Shown here: piece by piece, positions 23,078-32,444 of the stretch
Numbering within the stretch: position 1 is the stretch's first letter
Layout: every line of letters begins with the position of its first letter
Assembly (NCBI RefSeq): GCF_013415485.1
Contig: NZ_JACBXS010000021.1
Span: 1-64,000, forward strand
Source of the DNA: Rhabdonatronobacter sediminivivens
GTDB lineage: Bacteria; Pseudomonadota; Alphaproteobacteria; Rhodobacterales; Rhodobacteraceae
Reading direction: 5' to 3'
Length of the DNA: 64,000 nucleotides
The notes under the pieces: generated by a model
What the model saw: the letters and a program-made list of their open reading frames with translations, nothing else
What the model was told of the DNA's origin: nothing
Databases searched by the model: none
Translations under genes and position numbers: made by a program

Positions 23078-26000
23078 TCACTCTGCAGGCAGGGCCTGCG
23101 GTTCGTGGCTCAGCGGGTGTTCCAGATGCGACAGCATCTCCTTGGGGCAGATCTGGATGAAACGGTCCTTCTCCACATCCCAGCGGCGCAGGATCTCGGC
23201 GGCGCGGGCACTTTCGGTCTCGGCCGCGTGGCGTTCGATCAGCCCTTTGAGCTGCGCCTCCCAATGGTCCACCGTGACCTTGCACTGCACCAGCGTTTCC
23301 AGGTTCATCAGCTCCAGCGCGGTGCCATCCGGATCATGGATATAGGCCATGCCGCCGGTCATCCCGGCCCCGAAATTGGCGCCGATGCTGCCCAGGATCA
23401 CCGCAACCCCGCCGGTCATGTATTCGCAGCCGTTGGACCCGCAGCCTTCGATCACCACATGCGCGCCGGAATTGCGCACCGCAAAGCGTTCCCCCGCGCG
23501 CCCGGCGGCGAAGAGATGCCCCGCCGTGGCCCCGTAAAGCACCGTGTTGCCGATGATGGTATTCTCATGCGCCACCAGCGGCGAGGACATGCGCGGACGC
23601 ACCACCACCGTGCCCCCCGACAGGCCCTTGCCCACATAGTCATTGGCGTCGCCAAAGACCTCCAGCTTGATCCCCGGCGCCAGGAACGCGCCCAGCGACT
23701 GCCCGGCACTGCCCGCCAGCTTCACCGTCAGGTGATCCGGCTGCAGATTGTTGCGCATCCCGAAGCGGCGCACCAGATGGCTGGACGCCCGGGTGCCGAT
23801 GGTCCGGTCAGTGTTGCGCACCGCATAGGACAGCTGCATCTTCTCGCCATCCTCGAAGAACCGCGCGGCATCGCGGATGATTTCCGCGTCCAGCGTATCC
23901 GGCACGCTGTTGCGCGGCTTGTCACGGTCATAGCGGATCTTGTCGGCGCCATCGACGGTGATCAACAGCGGGTTCAGGTCCAGGTCATCCAGATGCGCGG
24001 ACCCACGGCTGACCTGCGCCAGCAGATCCGCCCGGCCGATCACCTCATCAAGCGAGCGCGCGCCGATCTCGGCCAGCACCTCGCGCACCTCCTGCGCGTA
24101 GAAGGTGATCAGGTTCACCACCTTGTCGGCGGTGCCGGTGAACTTGGCGCGCAGATCCTCGCGTTGGGTGCAGACGCCGACCGGGCAGGTGTTGGACTGG
24201 CACTGGCGCACCATGATGCAGCCCATGGCGATCAGGGCGGCGGTGCCGATGCCGTATTCCTCGGCCCCCAGCATGGCGGCGATGACAATGTCACGCCCGG
24301 TGCGCAGGCCCCCGTCGGTGCGCAGCGTCACCCGGTCGCGCAGCTTGTTCATGGCCAGAACCTGATGCGCCTCGGACAGCCCCATTTCCCAGGGCAGGCC
24401 CGCGTATTTGATCGAAGTCGCGGGCGAGGCCCCGGTGCCGCCATTATGCCCCGAAATCAGGATCACATCGGCCTTGGCCTTGGCCACCCCGGCGGCGATG
24501 GTGCCGACGCCGGATTGCGCCACCAGCTTTACCGTCACCTTGGCGCGCGGGTTGATCTGTTTCAGGTCATAGATCAGCTGCGCCAGATCCTCGATCGAGT
24601 AGATATCATGATGCGGCGGGGGCGAGATCAGCGTGACCCCCGGCGTGGAATGGCGCAGCTTCGCAATCAGCTTGGTCACTTTCATGCCCGGAAGCTGGCC
24701 ACCCTCGCCGGGCTTGGCGCCCTGTGCAACCTTGATCTCCAGTTCCTCACACGCATTCAGATATTCCGCCGTGACCCCGAACCGCCCCGAGGCCACCTGC
24801 TTGATCTTGGCAGACGGATTGTCGCCATTGGGTTCGGGGTGGAAATGCGCCGGATCCTCGCCGCCCTCACCGCTGTCGGACTTGGCGCCGATGCGGTTCA
24901 TGGCGATGTTCAGCGTCTTGTGCGCCTCGGGCGAGAGCGCGCCCAGCGACATCCCGGGGGTGACGAAGCGCTTGCGGATGGCGGTGATACTCTCCACCTC
25001 CTCGATCGGCAGGGGGCGGCCCAGCGGCTTGATGTCCAGCAGGTCACGGATGTGGATCGGCGGGTTGGACTGCATCATCTCGCTGTAGCGTTTCCACAGC
25101 GCAAAGGAGGCCTGATCGCAGGCGCTCTGCAGCAGATGCATGGAGCGCGCTTCCCAGGCGTGCTTTTCGCCCGACCGCCGCGCCTTGTAGAAGCCGCCGA
25201 TGGGAAGGATGTTCTCGCCGCCGCGCCAGCCCTTGGCGTGGATCTGCTCGACCTTGCGCTGCAGCCCGTGCAGCCCGATCCCCGAAATCCTTGAGGGCAT
25301 GCCGGGGAAGTATTCGGCCACCAGCGCGCGGGACAGACCCACAGCCTCGAAGTTCAGCCCGCCGCGATAGCTGGAAATCACCGAGATTCCCATCTTGGAC
25401 ATGATCTTCAGAAGGCCTGCATCGACGGCCGCGCGGTAGCGGCGCATGGCCTCCAGCAGCGTGCCTTCGATCAGCCCGCGGTCAATGCGGTCAGCGATGG
25501 TTTCCTGCGCCAGATAGGCATTCACCGTGGTCGCCCCGCAGCCGATCAGTACCGCAAAGTAATGCGGGTCAATGCATTCGGCCGAACGCACATTGATCGA
25601 ACAGAAGGTCCGCAGCCCCTTGGCGGTCAGCCAGCTATGCACCGCGCTGGTGGCCAGGATCATGGGCATGGGCACGCGGTCCGGGCTTTGGTGTTCATCG
25701 GTCAGCACCAGATGCCCGGCGCCGGAACGCACGGCATCCTCGGCCTCGGCCCGGATGCGCTCAAGCCCGGCGCGCAGGGCGTCCTCGCCCGCGTCCACGG
25801 CGAATGTGCAGTCGATGGTCACAACATTGGCGCCCAGCTCGCGCACCATGACATCGAATTCGCCATTGGCCACGAAGGGGCTTTCCAGCACCACGATCTC
25901 GGTCTGGCTGCTGTCTTCGTCCAGCACGTTCTTGAGGTTGCCGAACCGGGTTTTCAGGCTCATCACCCGAAACTCGCGCAAGGAATCGATGGCCGGGTTG

Positions 26001-27616
26001 GTGACCTGGCTGAAATTCTGGCGGAAGTAATGCGACAGCGGCCGATACATCTGGCTGAGCACCGCCGCCGGCGTGTCATCGCCCATGCTGGCCACGGATT
26101 CCTTGCCATCCTCGGCCATGGGGGCAAGGATCTGTTCGATCTCCTCCATGGTGTAGCCTGCGGCGACCTGACGGCGGCGCAGCTCCGTGCGGTCCAGCTG
26201 GCCGGTTTCGGGGACATCGCGCAGCCGCGCGTTCAGGTCCACAACCTTTTCAACCCATTCGCCAAATGGCTGGGCAGCGGCCAGGCGGTTCTTGATTTCC
26301 GTGTCATGGTAGAGCTTGCCCTCGGCCATATCCACGGTGATCATCTGCCCCGGCCCCAGCGCGCCCTTCTCGCGCACGCTCAGCTCATCCACCGGGACCA
26401 TGCCCGCTTCGGACCCGGCGATCAGCAGCCCGTCACCGGTGACGACATAGCGCATGGGGCGCAGGCCGTTGCGGTCAAGCCCGGCGCAGACCCAGCGGCC
26501 ATCGGTCATGGCCAGGGCGGCGGGACCGTCCCATGGCTCCATCACGGCGTTGCAATAATTGTACATGTCACGCCAGGCATCGGGCATTTCCACGGCCTGC
26601 TTGGACCAGGCTTCGGGGACCAGCATGGTCTTGGCCATGGGCGCGCTGCGGCCTGCGCGGACCAGAACCTCGAACACCGCATCCAGCGCCGCCGAATCCG
26701 ACGCGCCCGAGGCCACGATGGGCTTGATATCCTCGGCCATATCGCCGAACGCGCCAGAAGCCATGCGGATCTCATGGCTTTTCAGCCAGTTGAGGTTGCC
26801 CTTCAGGGTGTTGATCTCGCCGTTATGGGCCAGCATGCGGAAGGGCTGGGCCAGCCACCACTGGGGAAAGGTATTGGTGGAATAGCGCTGGTGATAGATG
26901 GCAAAGGCGCTTTCAAACCGTTCATCGCGCAGATCGGGATAGAACTCGGCCACCTGTTCGGCCAGCATCATCCCCTTGTAGATGATCGACCGGCAGGAGA
27001 GCGAGCACAGATACAGCTCGTTGATCTGTGCCTGCGCGGCGGCCTTTTCGATCCGGCGGCGGATGACATAAAGCTCGCGCTCGAAGGTTTCCTCGTCGGT
27101 GCCCTTGAGGTTGCGGATCAGGATCTGTTCGATCTCGGGGCGGGTGGCATTGGCCTTTTCGCCCAGCACGGCGGTATCCACCGGGACATGGCGCCAGCCA
27201 TAGATGCCATAGCCCATGCGCAGGACTTCGGTTTCCACGATGGTCCGGCAGCGCTCCTGGGCGCCGAAATCGGTGCGCGGCAGGAACACCTGGCCCACGG
27301 CGATCAGCTGATCGGGGCGGGGTTCATGGCCGGTGCGGCGGATCTGGTCATAGAAGAAATTGACCGGGATCTGCACATGGATCCCCGCGCCATCGCCGGT
27401 CTTGCCGTCGGCATCCACGGCACCGCGGTGCCACACGGCCTTGAGCGCGTCGATCCCGTTGACCACCACCTGCCGCGAGGGCTTGCCGTCGATGGCCACC
27501 ACCAGCCCCACCCCGCAGGAGGAATGCTCATCTTCGGGCTTGTAAAGGCCGTGTTTGGCGACCAGCGCGCGGCGGGCCTGTTCTTCGGCGCTCCAGGTCG
27601 AAGGAAGCTTGGTCAT
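23078..27616 (-). CDS. gltB: Glutamate synthase large subunit (NADPH-GOGAT)
   Basis: 1512 residues, normal length. The glutaminase domain begins after a 33-residue propeptide, with catalytic Cys34 in HSSCGVGLV. The central and FMN domains follow, with SGHNGGTGASPATSIKYAG and the 3Fe-4S ligands in CIMVRQCQSNTCPVGVC (about residues 1130-1146). The C-terminal GXGXG beta-helix is present (EGCGSNGCEYMTGG). It makes two glutamates from glutamine and 2-oxoglutarate. It lies 64 bases after gltD. Confidence 0.97.
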   Translation of the reverse strand: MTKLPSTWSAEEQARRALVAKHGLYKPEDEHSSCGVGLVVAIDGKPSRQVVVNGIDALKAVWHRGAVDADGKTGDGAGIHVQIPVNFFYDQIRRTGHEPRPDQLIAVGQVFLPRTDFGAQERCRTIVETEVLRMGYGIYGWRHVPVDTAVLGEKANATRPEIEQILIRNLKGTDEETFERELYVIRRRIEKAAAQAQINELYLCSLSCRSIIYKGMMLAEQVAEFYPDLRDERFESAFAIYHQRYSTNTFPQWWLAQPFRMLAHNGEINTLKGNLNWLKSHEIRMASGAFGDMAEDIKPIVASGASDSAALDAVFEVLVRAGRSAPMAKTMLVPEAWSKQAVEMPDAWRDMYNYCNAVMEPWDGPAALAMTDGRWVCAGLDRNGLRPMRYVVTGDGLLIAGSEAGMVPVDELSVREKGALGPGQMITVDMAEGKLYHDTEIKNRLAAAQPFGEWVEKVVDLNARLRDVPETGQLDRTELRRRQVAAGYTMEEIEQILAPMAEDGKESVASMGDDTPAAVLSQMYRPLSHYFRQNFSQVTNPAIDSLREFRVMSLKTRFGNLKNVLDEDSSQTEIVVLESPFVANGEFDVMVRELGANVVTIDCTFAVDAGEDALRAGLERIRAEAEDAVRSGAGHLVLTDEHQSPDRVPMPMILATSAVHSWLTAKGLRTFCSINVRSAECIDPHYFAVLIGCGATTVNAYLAQETIADRIDRGLIEGTLLEAMRRYRAAVDAGLLKIMSKMGISVISSYRGGLNFEAVGLSRALVAEYFPGMPSRISGIGLHGLQRKVEQIHAKGWRGGENILPIGGFYKARRSGEKHAWEARSMHLLQSACDQASFALWKRYSEMMQSNPPIHIRDLLDIKPLGRPLPIEEVESITAIRKRFVTPGMSLGALSPEAHKTLNIAMNRIGAKSDSGEGGEDPAHFHPEPNGDNPSAKIKQVASGRFGVTAEYLNACEELEIKVAQGAKPGEGGQLPGMKVTKLIAKLRHSTPGVTLISPPPHHDIYSIEDLAQLIYDLKQINPRAKVTVKLVAQSGVGTIAAGVAKAKADVILISGHNGGTGASPATSIKYAGLPWEMGLSEAHQVLAMNKLRDRVTLRTDGGLRTGRDIVIAAMLGAEEYGIGTAALIAMGCIMVRQCQSNTCPVGVCTQREDLRAKFTGTADKVVNLITFYAQEVREVLAEIGARSLDEVIGRADLLAQVSRGSAHLDDLDLNPLLITVDGADKIRYDRDKPRNSVPDTLDAEIIRDAARFFEDGEKMQLSYAVRNTDRTIGTRASSHLVRRFGMRNNLQPDHLTVKLAGSAGQSLGAFLAPGIKLEVFGDANDYVGKGLSGGTVVVRPRMSSPLVAHENTIIGNTVLYGATAGHLFAAGRAGERFAVRNSGAHVVIEGCGSNGCEYMTGGVAVILGSIGANFGAGMTGGMAYIHDPDGTALELMNLETLVQCKVTVDHWEAQLKGLIERHAAETESARAAEILRRWDVEKDRFIQICPKEMLSHLEHPLSHEPQALPAE

Positions 27617-27680
27617 GGCGGGTTCCTTTCGGACATCGGGTCGGCGGGGCCGCCCGGAATGGCAAGGGATGGGGGGCGGA

Positions 27681-29123
27681 TTACTCCGCCGCCACCTGCG
27701 CGGGCTGTTCCAGATAGGCCAGGATGCTGTCGGCGGCCTCGCGCCCGTCACGGATGGCCCAGACCACCAGCGATGCGCCCCGCACGATATCGCCCACGGC
27801 CCAGACGCCGGGCAGATCGGTTTCATGGGTGTTGAACCTGGCCTTGATGGTGCCCCAGCGGGTGACGGTCAGTTCCGGCACGTTCCAGAGCGCGGGCAGG
27901 GCTTCGGGCTCGAACCCCAGGGCCTTGATCACCAGATCCGAGGCTTCGGTGTAATCGGCGCCCTCGATCACCTCGGGGGAGCGGCGGCCGGTGGCATCGG
28001 GGGCGCCCAGGCGCATCTTCTGCACGATCACGCCCGATACGGCCCCGTCATCATCGGTGACAAAGCCGCGCGGGGCGGTCTGCCAGACGAATTCGACGCC
28101 CTCTTCCTCGGCGTTCTGGGTTTCGCGCTGGCTGCCGGGCATGTTGGCGCGGTCCCGGCGATAGAGGCATTTGACCGACACCGCGCCCTGCCGCACGGCG
28201 GTGCGCACGCAATCCATGGCCGTGTCGCCGCCACCGATGACCACCACGCGGCGGCCCTTGGCGTTCAACTCGCCCGAATCAAATTCCGGCACCTCATCGC
28301 CAAAGCTCTTGCGGTTCGATGCGGTGAGATAGTCGATCGCCCGCACCACGCCGGGGGCACCCACATTCGGCGCCTCCAGATCGCGGGACTTGTAGACACC
28401 GGTGGCGATCAGCACCGCGTCATGCTTGCCGCGGATGGCGTCAAAGCTGATATCCTCGCCCACATTGCAGTTGAGGACAAACTCCACCCCGCCATCGGCC
28501 AGCTGGTCGATCCGCTGCATGACCACGGGCTTCTCCAGCTTGAAGCCGGGGATGCCGTAGGTCATCAGCCCGCCCGCGCGGTCATAACGGTCATACACGG
28601 TGACCTGGATGCCCGCACGGCGCAGCCGGTCGGCAGCCGCCAGCCCGCCGGGGCCCGCACCGATGATCCCCACCGACTCGCTGCGTTCCTGCGCGGGGCG
28701 GATGGGCTTGACCCAGCCCTTTTCCCACGCGGTATCAGTGATGTATTTTTCCACCGCGCCGATGGTCACGGTGCCATGCCCGGCCTGTTCGATGACGCAA
28801 TTGCCTTCGCACAGGCGGTCCTGGGGGCAGATGCGGCCGCAGATCTCGGGGAAGGTGTTGGTTTCCTGGCTCAGCTCATAGGCTTCTTCCAGGCGGCCCT
28901 GCGCGGTCAGCATCAGCCAGTCGGGGATGTTGTTGTGTAGCGGGCAATGGGTCTGGCAATAGGGCACGCCGCACTGGCTGCACCGCCCGGCCTGTTCCTC
29001 GGCCTTCTCGGTCAGATACTGGCCGTATATCTCGCCGAAATCCTCGGTCCGGATTTCGGGCGGGCGTTTGAGCGGCATTTCCTTTTCTACCGATATAAAG
29101 CGAAGCATCTGACTCTGGGTCAT
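27681..29123 (-). CDS. gltD: Glutamate synthase small subunit
   Basis: 480 residues. N-terminal 4Fe-4S cysteines (CSQCGVPYCQTHCP, CGRICPQDRLCEGNC), FAD motif GAGPGGLAAADRLRRAG and NADPH motif GGGDTAMDCVRTAVRQG. It passes electrons from NADPH to GltB. AGGAGG 8 bases before the ATG sets the start. gltD precedes gltB here, the reverse of the E. coli operon order. The AT-rich upstream region is shared with uppP, transcribed the other way. Confidence 0.97.
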   Translation of the reverse strand: MTQSQMLRFISVEKEMPLKRPPEIRTEDFGEIYGQYLTEKAEEQAGRCSQCGVPYCQTHCPLHNNIPDWLMLTAQGRLEEAYELSQETNTFPEICGRICPQDRLCEGNCVIEQAGHGTVTIGAVEKYITDTAWEKGWVKPIRPAQERSESVGIIGAGPGGLAAADRLRRAGIQVTVYDRYDRAGGLMTYGIPGFKLEKPVVMQRIDQLADGGVEFVLNCNVGEDISFDAIRGKHDAVLIATGVYKSRDLEAPNVGAPGVVRAIDYLTASNRKSFGDEVPEFDSGELNAKGRRVVVIGGGDTAMDCVRTAVRQGAVSVKCLYRRDRANMPGSQRETQNAEEEGVEFVWQTAPRGFVTDDDGAVSGVIVQKMRLGAPDATGRRSPEVIEGADYTEASDLVIKALGFEPEALPALWNVPELTVTRWGTIKARFNTHETDLPGVWAVGDIVRGASLVVWAIRDGREAADSILAYLEQPAQVAAE

Positions 29124-29184
29124 GCTGGGTCCTCCTGGCTCCGTTCGGGTCTATTAAGACCACGGCGCGCAGAAGAAAAGACAT

Positions 29185-29277
29185 AATTGCTGACCTAATA
29201 TTCAGTTTCTGGCCGCCCTGCGGCCATTCGCTGAGAAAAAATGCAAAAAATAGGTCACAATAGCTGACATATAATTC
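29185..29277. promoter_or_regulatory. Direct repeats in the gltD/uppP divergent promoter region
   Basis: AATTGCTGACCTAATATTC (29185-29203) and AATAGCTGACATATAATTC (29259-29277) match at 15 of 19 positions, 74 bases apart (about seven helical turns). The second includes TATAAT (29270-29275) reading toward uppP. They may be sites for a regulator of gltDB, perhaps nitrogen or Lrp-like control; this is inference. Confidence 0.45.
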
Positions 29278-29331
29278 CGCTTTCGCCGTATCTCAGCATC
29301 AGTATGGTGCGCGCAAAACGTCGGAGCAGTC

Positions 29332-30135
29332 ATGTCCTTTCTTCATATTTTCATGCTGGCGGTGATTCAGGGCCTGACCGAGTTTCTGCCGGTCTCGTCC
29401 TCGGGGCATCTGATCCTGCTGCCGGCGCTGACCAACCTGGAGGATCAGGGCCTGGTCATCGATGTGGCGGTGCATGTGGGCACGCTCTTTGCCGTGTGCT
29501 GGTATTTCCGCGCCGATGTGGCGCTGGCGGTGCGCGGGGTGCCGCGGATGCTGCGCGGGCAGATCGACACCCAGGGCGCCTGGCTGGCGCTGTGCCTGAC
29601 CATCGCCACCATTCCTGTGGTCATCGCAGGGCTGATCTTTCACCTGCTGGGGATCATGGAGATGCTGCGCAGCGTGGCGGTGATCGGCTGGGCCATGATC
29701 ATCTTCGGCATCGTGCTGTATCTGACCGACCGTTTCGGCACCACCACCCGCAACGCCGAGGACTGGTCCCTGAAACACGCCCTCTATGTGGGGCTGTGGC
29801 AGGCGGTGGCGCTGATTCCCGGCACGTCACGCTCGGGGATCACCATATCGGGGCTGCGGGCCATGGGGTATAACCGCCACGGCGCGGCCAAGGTGGCGAT
29901 GCTGATGTCCATTCCCACGATCATCGCCTCGGGCGGGTTGATGGGCATCGACGTGGTGCGGATGGCGGATTGGCAGGCGGCGCGCGACGGGGCGATTGCG
30001 GCCTTCATCGCCTTCTTTGCGGCTTGGGCGGCGTTGGTTTTCATGATGAAGCTGCTGCGCACGGTCAGCTTCACGCCCTATGTGATCTACCGGCTGATCC
30101 TGGGCAGTGTGCTGCTGGTGATCGCCTATAGCTGA
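29332..30135 (+). CDS. uppP: Undecaprenyl-diphosphatase UppP (BacA)
   Basis: 267 residues with about eight transmembrane helices. The two signature motifs are QGLTEFLPVSSSGHLIL (14-30) and ALIPGTSRSGITISGLRAMG. It dephosphorylates undecaprenyl diphosphate for reuse in peptidoglycan synthesis and can give bacitracin resistance. CGGAGCAGTC precedes the ATG. It is divergent from gltD. Confidence 0.96.
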   Translation: MSFLHIFMLAVIQGLTEFLPVSSSGHLILLPALTNLEDQGLVIDVAVHVGTLFAVCWYFRADVALAVRGVPRMLRGQIDTQGAWLALCLTIATIPVVIAGLIFHLLGIMEMLRSVAVIGWAMIIFGIVLYLTDRFGTTTRNAEDWSLKHALYVGLWQAVALIPGTSRSGITISGLRAMGYNRHGAAKVAMLMSIPTIIASGGLMGIDVVRMADWQAARDGAIAAFIAFFAAWAALVFMMKLLRTVSFTPYVIYRLILGSVLLVIAYS

Positions 30136-30209
30136 GGTCGATTCGCCCTCGAATCCCCGGCCGAATGCCCCTATAACCCCGCCAGATCGACAGGCGGAGA
30201 CCCAGAGCC

Positions 30210-30992
30210 ATGACCGACCAGTTGTCCCCGGTGGACCGCGCGAAATATGCCGCCGCCGTCTGCGCCGCCGATATGGTGGAAAGCGGGATGCGCTTGGGTC
30301 TGGGCACCGGCTCAACCGCCGCCTGGATGGTGCGCCGACTGGGCCACCGGGTTCAGGAGGAGGGGCTGCGCATCACCGGCGTGCCGACCTCCAGCCGCAC
30401 CGCCGAACTGGCCCGGCAGGTGGGAATCGATGTCGTCAGCCTTGATGAGGCCCGCTGGCTGGACATGACCATCGACGGCGCCGATGAATTCGACCCTGAA
30501 CTGGCACTGATCAAGGGCGGGGGCGGCGCGCTGTTGCAGGAAAAGATCGTGGCCACGGCCTCGGACCAGATGGTGGTGATCACCGATGCCGCCAAGGAGG
30601 TGCAGCATCTGGGCGCCTTTCCCCTGCCGGTCGAGGTGATCCCCTTTGGCTGGCAGGCCTCCAAGGCGCTGATCGAGGAAATCCTGGGCACGCTGGATGT
30701 CATGGGCACCACCGCCAGCCTGCGCATGGAAGGCGACCGGCCCTTCATCACCGATGAGGGCAACCACATCCTGGACCTGGGCCTGGGGCGGATCGGCAAT
30801 GCGCGGCAATTGTCGCTGGTGCTCAACCAGGTGCCGGGCGTGGTGGAAAACGGGTTGTTCATCGATATCTGCGATATCGTGCTGATCGGCCATGCTGACG
30901 GGCGGGTGGAGCGGCGCGACATGACCACCGGCCGGGTCAGCGCCGAAACCGTGCAGATCGACATGGGCAACAACGCATTCAAGGATATCTGA
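30210..30992 (+). CDS. rpiA: Ribose-5-phosphate isomerase A
   Basis: 260 residues. GLGTGSTAAWMV (30-41), TIDGADEFDPEL (about 89-100) with the catalytic Asp residues, and IKGGGGALLQEKIVA are the RpiA motifs. It interconverts ribose 5-phosphate and ribulose 5-phosphate in the pentose phosphate pathway. The gene ends five bases before gor, so they are cotranscribed, pairing NADPH supply with glutathione reduction. Confidence 0.96.
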   Translation: MTDQLSPVDRAKYAAAVCAADMVESGMRLGLGTGSTAAWMVRRLGHRVQEEGLRITGVPTSSRTAELARQVGIDVVSLDEARWLDMTIDGADEFDPELALIKGGGGALLQEKIVATASDQMVVITDAAKEVQHLGAFPLPVEVIPFGWQASKALIEEILGTLDVMGTTASLRMEGDRPFITDEGNHILDLGLGRIGNARQLSLVLNQVPGVVENGLFIDICDIVLIGHADGRVERRDMTTGRVSAETVQIDMGNNAFKDI

Positions 30993-30997
30993 CACCC

Positions 30998-32356
30998 ATG
31001 GCATTCGACTATGACCTGTTTGTAATCGGAGGCGGCTCGGGCGGGGTGCGCGCGGCCCGGGTGGCGGCGGCGGAACATGGCGCAACTGTGGCGCTGGCCG
31101 AGGAATACCGCATGGGCGGCACCTGCGTGATCCGCGGCTGCGTGCCAAAGAAGCTGATGGTCTTTGCCTCGGGCTTCCCCGAGGCGGTGGCCGATGCGCA
31201 GGCCTATGGCTGGGACGCGCAGATCGGCGCCTTTGACTGGCCGCGCTTCCGCGCCGCGCTGGATGCCGAACTGACCCGGCTGGAAGGGATCTACCGGAGC
31301 AATGCCGAAAAGGCCGGCGTGACCCTCTTCGACAGCCGCGCCACCTTGGTCGACCCGCATACGGTGGCGTTGGCGGATGGACGGCAGGTGACGGCGAAAC
31401 ACATCCTGATCGCCACCGGCGGGCGACCGTTCATCCCTGAAAAATGGGCCGATGCCGGCTGCATGACCTCGAACGAGGTGTTCCGGATGGAGGCGCTGCC
31501 CGAAAGCATCCTGATCGTCGGCGGCGGCTATATCGCCAGCGAATTTGCCTGCATCCTCAACGGGCTGGGAGTGAAGGTCACGCAATTCTACCGCGGCGCC
31601 CAGATCCTGCGCGGCTTTGACGAGGAAGCCCGCGGCCATATCGCCGACCAGATGCAGGCGGACGGGATCGACCTGCATCTGGGCACCGACATCATGGAGA
31701 TGGAGCGGCGCGACGGGCGCACCTGGGTCAAGGCGACAACCGGGCTTGATGCCACCTATGATGCGGTGCTGTTTGCCACCGGACGGGTGCCCAACAGCGA
31801 CGGCCTGGGCCTGGAGGCACTGGGGCTGGAACTGTCGCGCAACGGGGCCATTCCGGTCGATGCCCACAGTCAGACGGCGATCCCGTCGATCTTTGCGGTG
31901 GGCGATGTGACCGACCGGGTGAACCTGACGCCGGTGGCCATCCGCGAAGGCCATGCCTTCGCCGATACGGTCTTTGGGGCGACCCCGCGCAGCGTCGATC
32001 ACAGCCTGATCGCCAGCGCGGTCTTTACCCGGCCCGAACTGGGCACCATTGGCCTGAGCGAGGAAGTCGCCCGCGAGCAAGAGCCCATCCACGTCTATTG
32101 CGCGGCATTTCGCCCCATGCACAGCCTGTTTGCAGGGCGAAATGACCGTGTTTTGATGAAGCTGGTGGTATCGCAGGATACCGACAAGGTGCTAGGGTGT
32201 CATATTGTCGGCGATGATGCGGGCGAACTTATCCAGCTTGCCGCCGTGGCCATTGGCATGGGGGCGACCAAGGCCGATTTCGATCGCACGGTGGCCGTGC
32301 ATCCCACAATGGCCGAGGAACTGGTCACCATGCGCGCTCCGGTGCGCTCAACCTGA
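30998..32356 (+). CDS. gor: Glutathione-disulfide reductase
   Basis: 452 residues. FAD motif GGGSGGVRAARVAA, redox-active disulfide GGTCVIRGCVPKK (about 43-55), NADPH-binding ILIVGGGYIASEFA and the C-terminal HPTMAEELVT with the catalytic His-Glu pair. The start is five bases after rpiA. It keeps glutathione reduced with NADPH, supporting the glutaredoxin encoded at 41.2 kb. Confidence 0.95.
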   Translation: MAFDYDLFVIGGGSGGVRAARVAAAEHGATVALAEEYRMGGTCVIRGCVPKKLMVFASGFPEAVADAQAYGWDAQIGAFDWPRFRAALDAELTRLEGIYRSNAEKAGVTLFDSRATLVDPHTVALADGRQVTAKHILIATGGRPFIPEKWADAGCMTSNEVFRMEALPESILIVGGGYIASEFACILNGLGVKVTQFYRGAQILRGFDEEARGHIADQMQADGIDLHLGTDIMEMERRDGRTWVKATTGLDATYDAVLFATGRVPNSDGLGLEALGLELSRNGAIPVDAHSQTAIPSIFAVGDVTDRVNLTPVAIREGHAFADTVFGATPRSVDHSLIASAVFTRPELGTIGLSEEVAREQEPIHVYCAAFRPMHSLFAGRNDRVLMKLVVSQDTDKVLGCHIVGDDAGELIQLAAVAIGMGATKADFDRTVAVHPTMAEELVTMRAPVRST

Positions 32357-32444
32357 GGTCAAGTCGAACTCTGCTTGATTTCGCATCAGACCTTTCCAAG
32401 TTGTCCTTGGATATCCAAAACGAAAACGTGAAGGAAAAGACCGA

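Noticed and set aside
23105..27835. Two long plus-strand frames (729 and 757 codons) opposite gltB
   Set aside because: The composition is typical of antisense shadow frames, and gltB on the other strand has all its catalytic and cluster motifs.
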